64,000 nucleotides of DNA from an uncultured Desulfobacter sp. (GTDB lineage: Bacteria; Desulfobacterota; Desulfobacteria; Desulfobacterales; Desulfobacteraceae), in contig NZ_OY781882.1 in NCBI RefSeq assembly GCF_963677125.1, positions 2,612,501 through 2,676,500 of the forward strand, in the 5' to 3' direction. The notes under the pieces are model-generated. The model did not search any database. It saw nothing but the letters and a program-made list of their open reading frames with translations, and was not told the DNA's origin. Below are positions 60,391 to 64,000 of this stretch, one piece after another. Every line of letters starts with the position of its first letter. The first letter of the stretch is position 1. The position numbers and the translations under genes are program-made.

Positions 60391-62034
60391 ATGTTTTGTT
60401 TTCAATGTCAGGAAACCGCTAAAAATCAGGGATGTACCATTAACGGAATGTGTGGCAAAAAAGGAAGCACGGCAAATCTTCAGGATCTTTTAATTTATAA
60501 TTTAAAAGGGATTGCTGTCCTTGCACAGACAGCAAAAGCGGCAGGGATTGAGGTCCCGGCATCCAACGGTAAATTTATTGCCGAAGGACTTTTCACAACC
60601 ATCACAAATGTCAATTTCAATGATGACGATATAGTGAACTGGATCAACCGTGCCCAGGCTGTTAAAAAGACCTTGTTTGATAGTGTTAAAGACAAAGTCG
60701 GAACCAATCTCCATGACTGTGTAACCTGGTTTTCTAATGATTCTTCCGAATTTGCAGCCAAGGCAGAAGCCGTTGGTGTACTTTCAACTGAAAATGAAGA
60801 TGTTAGATCTCTTCGGGAGCTTCTAGTTATCGGTCTGAAAGGTATCTGTGCATATGCGGACCATGCTGCGGTACTCGGTGTCACTAAAGATGAAATCTGG
60901 GATTTTCTGTATGAGGCATTAAACTCTACCACCCAGGATCTGAGCGTTGATGAAATGGTCGCCATGGTTATGAAAGCCGGTGAAACAGCTGTGACAACAA
61001 TGGCTGCTTTGGACCAGGCCAATACCCAGGCCTATGGAAACCCGGAGATAACAGAAGTCAACATCGGTGTGGGGACAAATCCTGGAATCCTGATTTCCGG
61101 CCACGATCTCAAAGATATGGAGGAACTGTTGGAGCAGACAAAAGGTACGGGCGTTGATGTATACACCCACGGCGAAATGCTGCCGGCCAATTATTATCCT
61201 GCATTTAAAAAATATGATCATCTGAAAGGCAATTACGGCGGCTCCTGGTGGCACCAGAATGAAGATTTTGAAACATTTAACGGCCCTATCCTGATGACAA
61301 CCAACTGCATTATTCCCATTAAAAAGAAAAATACGTATCAGGACAAACTTTTTACGACCGGGGTCGTCTCCTATCCAGACACAATCCATATTCCGGATAG
61401 GACCAATGGCGGTACCAAAGATTTTTCAAAAATTGTAGCGTTGGCAAAAACCTGTCAACCGCCCACTGAGATAGAAACAGGTACGATCGTTGGCGGATTT
61501 GCACATAACCAGGTACTGGCCCTGGCCGATAAGGTGGTTGAGGCAATTAAATCAGGTGCCATCAAACGCTTCATTGTCATGGCCGGATGCGATGGCCGCC
61601 AAAAAGACCGCAACTATTTTACTGAAGTAGCTGAAAAATTACCCAAAGATGCCGTGATCCTCACGGCCGGGTGTGCAAAATACAGATATAATAAACTCAA
61701 TTTGGGCGATATTGGAGGAATTCCACGGGTGCTGGACGCAGGACAGTGCAACGATTCATACTCACTGGCTGTGATCGCCATGAAACTACGGGATGCATTC
61801 GGGCTGGATCATATTAATGAACTTCCAATATCCTTTGATATCGGTTGGTATGAACAAAAAGCTGTCGCGGTTCTATTGGCATTGTTGCACCTGGGCGTAA
61901 AGGGTATTCGTTTAGGTCCCACACTGCCTGCATTTGTATCACCTGCGGTATTGAATGTCCTGGTTGAAAATTTTGATATCAAACCTATTGGTGACGTTGA
62001 TGCTGATATTGCAGCCATGATGGCAGGCAATTAG
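60391..62034 (+). CDS. hcp: Hybrid cluster protein (hydroxylamine/NO reductase)
   Basis: A 547-residue hybrid cluster protein. The N-terminal [4Fe-4S] ligands C3-x2-C6-x8-C15-x5-C21 are those of strict-anaerobe (Desulfovibrio) HCP, not the [2Fe-2S] form of facultative bacteria. Further hybrid-cluster ligands are seen in TNCIIPIK, VVSYPDTIHIP, MAGCDGRQ, TAGCAKYRYN and AGQCNDSYS. HCP reduces nitric oxide and hydroxylamine and takes part in nitrosative-stress defence. It forms an operon with rubredoxin 20 bp downstream, the probable electron donor. An HcpR-type box and -10 element precede it. The N-terminal Met-Phe-Cys-Phe start is typical, and AGGAGG lies upstream. Confidence 0.97.
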   Translation: MFCFQCQETAKNQGCTINGMCGKKGSTANLQDLLIYNLKGIAVLAQTAKAAGIEVPASNGKFIAEGLFTTITNVNFNDDDIVNWINRAQAVKKTLFDSVKDKVGTNLHDCVTWFSNDSSEFAAKAEAVGVLSTENEDVRSLRELLVIGLKGICAYADHAAVLGVTKDEIWDFLYEALNSTTQDLSVDEMVAMVMKAGETAVTTMAALDQANTQAYGNPEITEVNIGVGTNPGILISGHDLKDMEELLEQTKGTGVDVYTHGEMLPANYYPAFKKYDHLKGNYGGSWWHQNEDFETFNGPILMTTNCIIPIKKKNTYQDKLFTTGVVSYPDTIHIPDRTNGGTKDFSKIVALAKTCQPPTEIETGTIVGGFAHNQVLALADKVVEAIKSGAIKRFIVMAGCDGRQKDRNYFTEVAEKLPKDAVILTAGCAKYRYNKLNLGDIGGIPRVLDAGQCNDSYSLAVIAMKLRDAFGLDHINELPISFDIGWYEQKAVAVLLALLHLGVKGIRLGPTLPAFVSPAVLNVLVENFDIKPIGDVDADIAAMMAGN

Positions 62035-62054
62035 TATATCAAGGAGGTTGGCGT

Positions 62055-62216
62055 ATGGAAAAATATGAATGTATCCCCTGTGGCTGGGTATATGATCCTG
62101 AAGAAGGAGATGATGCTGGAAATATTGAGCCCGGCACCGCTTTTGAAGATTTGCCTGGTGATTGGACCTGCCCGGTTTGCGGCGTGGGAAAAGATGAGTT
62201 TCAAAAAATAGAATAA
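62055..62216 (+). CDS. Rubredoxin
   Basis: A 53-residue rubredoxin with the four iron-binding cysteines in CIPCGWVYDPEEGDD and TCPVCGVGKDEF. The C-x2-CG and CPxCG pattern and the acidic surface are complete. AAGGAGG lies eight bases before the ATG and the gene begins 20 bp after hcp, so it should be co-transcribed and may supply electrons to HCP. In some clostridia rubredoxin domains are fused to HCP reductase, supporting the link (established knowledge). Confidence 0.95.
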   Translation: MEKYECIPCGWVYDPEEGDDAGNIEPGTAFEDLPGDWTCPVCGVGKDEFQKIE

Positions 62217-62242
62217 AAGCATTTAAAAAAAAATAATATAAG

Positions 62243-62276
62243 ATACAGCCGCCTGGATTAATCCGGGCGGCTGTAT
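62243..62276. terminator. Hairpin terminator of hcp-rubredoxin
   Basis: ATACAGCCGCC (62243-62253) pairs perfectly with GGCGGCTGTAT (62266-62276) around a 12-base loop. On the + strand only TA repeats follow; on the minus strand T-rich sequence follows, so it may work in both directions. Confidence 0.75.
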
Positions 62277-62405
62277 ATATATGAGGTTCCAGGGGTGCTC
62301 AAAGAAGTCATAAACACCCTCCTGCAAATATTAAACTGCCAGACATCATCTGGATTTGAATTTAATTGGCTATTGGCATTTGACATGATAAAAGCAGTTT
62401 GAAAG

Positions 62406-64000
62406 ATGAGAATCAATATTGCAATGAATAGTGATAAAAACATCAATGCCAAATTTACAGAATCGCATTTTCAGAAATTTCGTTTGCTTCTGATTTCCGT
62501 GTTTATGTTTATCGCATTAGTTCCGCTGGTTTCTTTTGGATTGAATGGGATATCACGAAGCAAGCAGATGATCAAGGATAGAGCTGCTTCCTACCTTACT
62601 AATCTGGCGATAAGAAACGCAGAATCTATAAAACATTTTATACTGGAGCGGGTGAATGATATTCACCTGGTCAGCAGTCTCTTAGATATGTCGGAACCAA
62701 ATTTCAGACATCATCTCAATCAAATAGTCAATGATTTGCACAGGCCTTATATTGACTTTTTTATCGTTACTCAGTCAGGTCAGCTCATTTTTAATACAGG
62801 ACCAAAAAAGATCAACGACCAAATTATAGAGATGGCGTTACAGGCACAACTGTCATGGCAAGGAACTAAAATAACCAAGATATTCAAAATAACGAAAAAC
62901 AATGAACAGCTCCCTGTATTGATGCTGTCAAAATCGTTACTTTTAAATACGGCAAAAGATGAACTTCATTTTTTATGCGGGTTGGTGGATTTCAGAGCCG
63001 TAAGTGTGCTGCTCCAAGAAAACAAGATGGAAGATACCGGCGAAGTTTATTTAATTGACGAAGCAGGATGGTTTTTATCTACTTCCCGGTTTGGAGCCAA
63101 AACACTTGAGACAAGGGTTTCAGTGACAAATAATAAGTCCGAAGGCGATTTGGCCGCCTATCAAGCCATCGATTATCGGGGTAAATCTGTTCTTCAGGCC
63201 AGACAGAATATCGATTTTTTTGGCTGGACCGTTATGGCAGATCAGGATATGGGGGAAATTTTAAATCGAATCAGGATTCTGGAGAAAAAGGCCTTTATTT
63301 ATGCGTTAGTGACCGGGGGGCTTGTTTTCATTTTGGCATTTTTTATCTCAACTGCTATCGTGAATATGGTGAAGGAAAAGTATCAACGGGAAAAGGAAAT
63401 GGAATTTCAGGTCATTCAAAAAGAAAAACTGGCATCTATGGGGCTTCTGACTTCAGGCCTTGCCCATGAATTGAATACCCCTTTGGCCAATGCTCTTCTA
63501 TATACACAGATTGCCCTGGAAGAGATAGAGGATGACAATTTTGACCCAGAAAGCGTCTCTCAACATTTATTGACCGTTATTGATGAAGTGAAACAGGGCA
63601 GCAGTGTTATAAAAAATCTTTTGTATTTCTCAAGGCACATACAAAGTGACTTGCAAACAGTCAATTGTAATGATCTATTGAACAAATTGATGGAAATCAC
63701 GATTCCTCACTGCGATGCAAAAAACATTCAAGTCAAATTGGCTTTGGAATCTGATATACCAGATGTTTTGGCAGATCCCAGCACCTTACAGTCCATTGTA
63801 ACCAACCTCGTGGCCAATGCTATAGAGGCAATGCCTGACGGTGGAAATCTTTCGTTGAGCACCCGTTTTGTTCCGGTTTTAAAACTGGTCAAAATTGAGG
63901 TTTCAGATTCCGGTATCGGAATCTCCAAAGAAGATATATCAAATATCTTCAATCCGTTTTATTCAACCAAAAAACCAGGAGAAGGAACAGGGCTTGGGCT
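62406..64000 (+). CDS. Sensor histidine kinase, truncated at window end
   Basis: Membrane sensor kinase open from ATG 62406 (an in-frame stop lies at 62400-62402) to the window edge, 531 codons so far. Order: first membrane helix (LLLISVFMFIALVPLVSFGL, about 28-47), an extracytoplasmic dCache-like sensor region of about 240 residues, a second helix (IYALVTGGLVFILAFFIS), a DHp domain with phosphoacceptor His354 in GLAHELNTPLANA, and a catalytic domain with N box (SIVTNLVANAIEAM), G1 (VSDSGIGISKEDI) and the start of G2 (GEGTGLG). No response regulator is visible; one may follow outside the window. Its signal is unknown, though its place after hcp suggests a redox or nitrosative cue. Confidence 0.9.
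   Translation, partial: MRINIAMNSDKNINAKFTESHFQKFRLLLISVFMFIALVPLVSFGLNGISRSKQMIKDRAASYLTNLAIRNAESIKHFILERVNDIHLVSSLLDMSEPNFRHHLNQIVNDLHRPYIDFFIVTQSGQLIFNTGPKKINDQIIEMALQAQLSWQGTKITKIFKITKNNEQLPVLMLSKSLLLNTAKDELHFLCGLVDFRAVSVLLQENKMEDTGEVYLIDEAGWFLSTSRFGAKTLETRVSVTNNKSEGDLAAYQAIDYRGKSVLQARQNIDFFGWTVMADQDMGEILNRIRILEKKAFIYALVTGGLVFILAFFISTAIVNMVKEKYQREKEMEFQVIQKEKLASMGLLTSGLAHELNTPLANALLYTQIALEEIEDDNFDPESVSQHLLTVIDEVKQGSSVIKNLLYFSRHIQSDLQTVNCNDLLNKLMEITIPHCDAKNIQVKLALESDIPDVLADPSTLQSIVTNLVANAIEAMPDGGNLSLSTRFVPVLKLVKIEVSDSGIGISKEDISNIFNPFYSTKKPGEGTGLG

Overview
The window reads as chromosomal DNA of an anaerobic, sulfate-reducing-type deltaproteobacterium (Thermodesulfobacteriota, most like Desulfobacteraceae such as Desulfobacter). 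This is inferred from gene content: a strict-anaerobe-type hybrid cluster protein with rubredoxin, a DUF39 plus NIL-ferredoxin homocysteine-forming pair, a giant 2-hydroxyacyl-CoA-dehydratase-activase-like protein, an octahaem cytochrome, a siroheme/4Fe-4S reductase-like protein, HcpR/FNR-like operators and sigma-54 enhancer-binding regulation. No rRNA is present, so the genus cannot be fixed.

Layout. 0-10.3 kb is housekeeping and stress: the 3' part of a PfkB kinase, a 125-bp nested palindrome, lon, a DtxR/MntR-type regulator, an RND efflux operon (membrane-fusion protein, inner-membrane pump, methyltransferase) and yebG. tRNA-Lys(CTT) follows with a clear promoter. 10.7-19.5 kb is a coherent module: a sigma-54 activator with a degenerate receiver, an operon of SET-domain protein, fold-III PLP decarboxylase, class-III aminotransferase and PatD-like aldehyde dehydrogenase, and a DUF39/NIL-ferredoxin operon preceded by a possible leader peptide. 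I found six 17-bp pseudo-palindromes (TGTRYA-N5-TRCACA type) plus one weaker copy and two sigma-54 -24/-12 promoters, placed as expected if the regulator controls itself and both operons.

19.6-39.2 kb is a secreted/surface region: a truncated Uma2-like fragment, a transglutaminase-like protein, an inactive double rhodanese, a dockerin/thrombospondin-3-like protein, a 4454-aa RHS/YD-repeat protein and a beta-helix protein, sprinkled with a 71-bp palindromic repeat, one copy of which lies inside a coding sequence. 39.2-47.6 kb is a mobile/accessory zone: two DUF4143 ATPases (one flanked by direct repeats, one broken by a stop codon), a decayed resolvase, hipBA with paired operators, a 3' tRNA-Cys fragment next to a tyrosine integrase, and a GFA-family enzyme.

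47.8-55.8 kb is a four-gene operon of FmdE-domain protein, octahaem cytochrome c, TonB-dependent receptor and a 1335-aa activase-like ATPase, whose joint function I do not recognise. 56-62.3 kb is a nitrosative/redox stress cluster: a Crp/Fnr regulator (HcpR candidate), HPP membrane protein, CBS protein, glutamine amidotransferase, cupin, NirSir/ferredoxin protein, hcp and rubredoxin, with TTGAY-N4-RTCAA boxes at the key promoters. The window ends inside a sensor histidine kinase.

The two best candidates for undescribed biology are the SET/decarboxylase/aminotransferase/dehydrogenase pathway co-regulated with homocysteine synthesis, and the FmdE/octahaem/TonB/activase operon.
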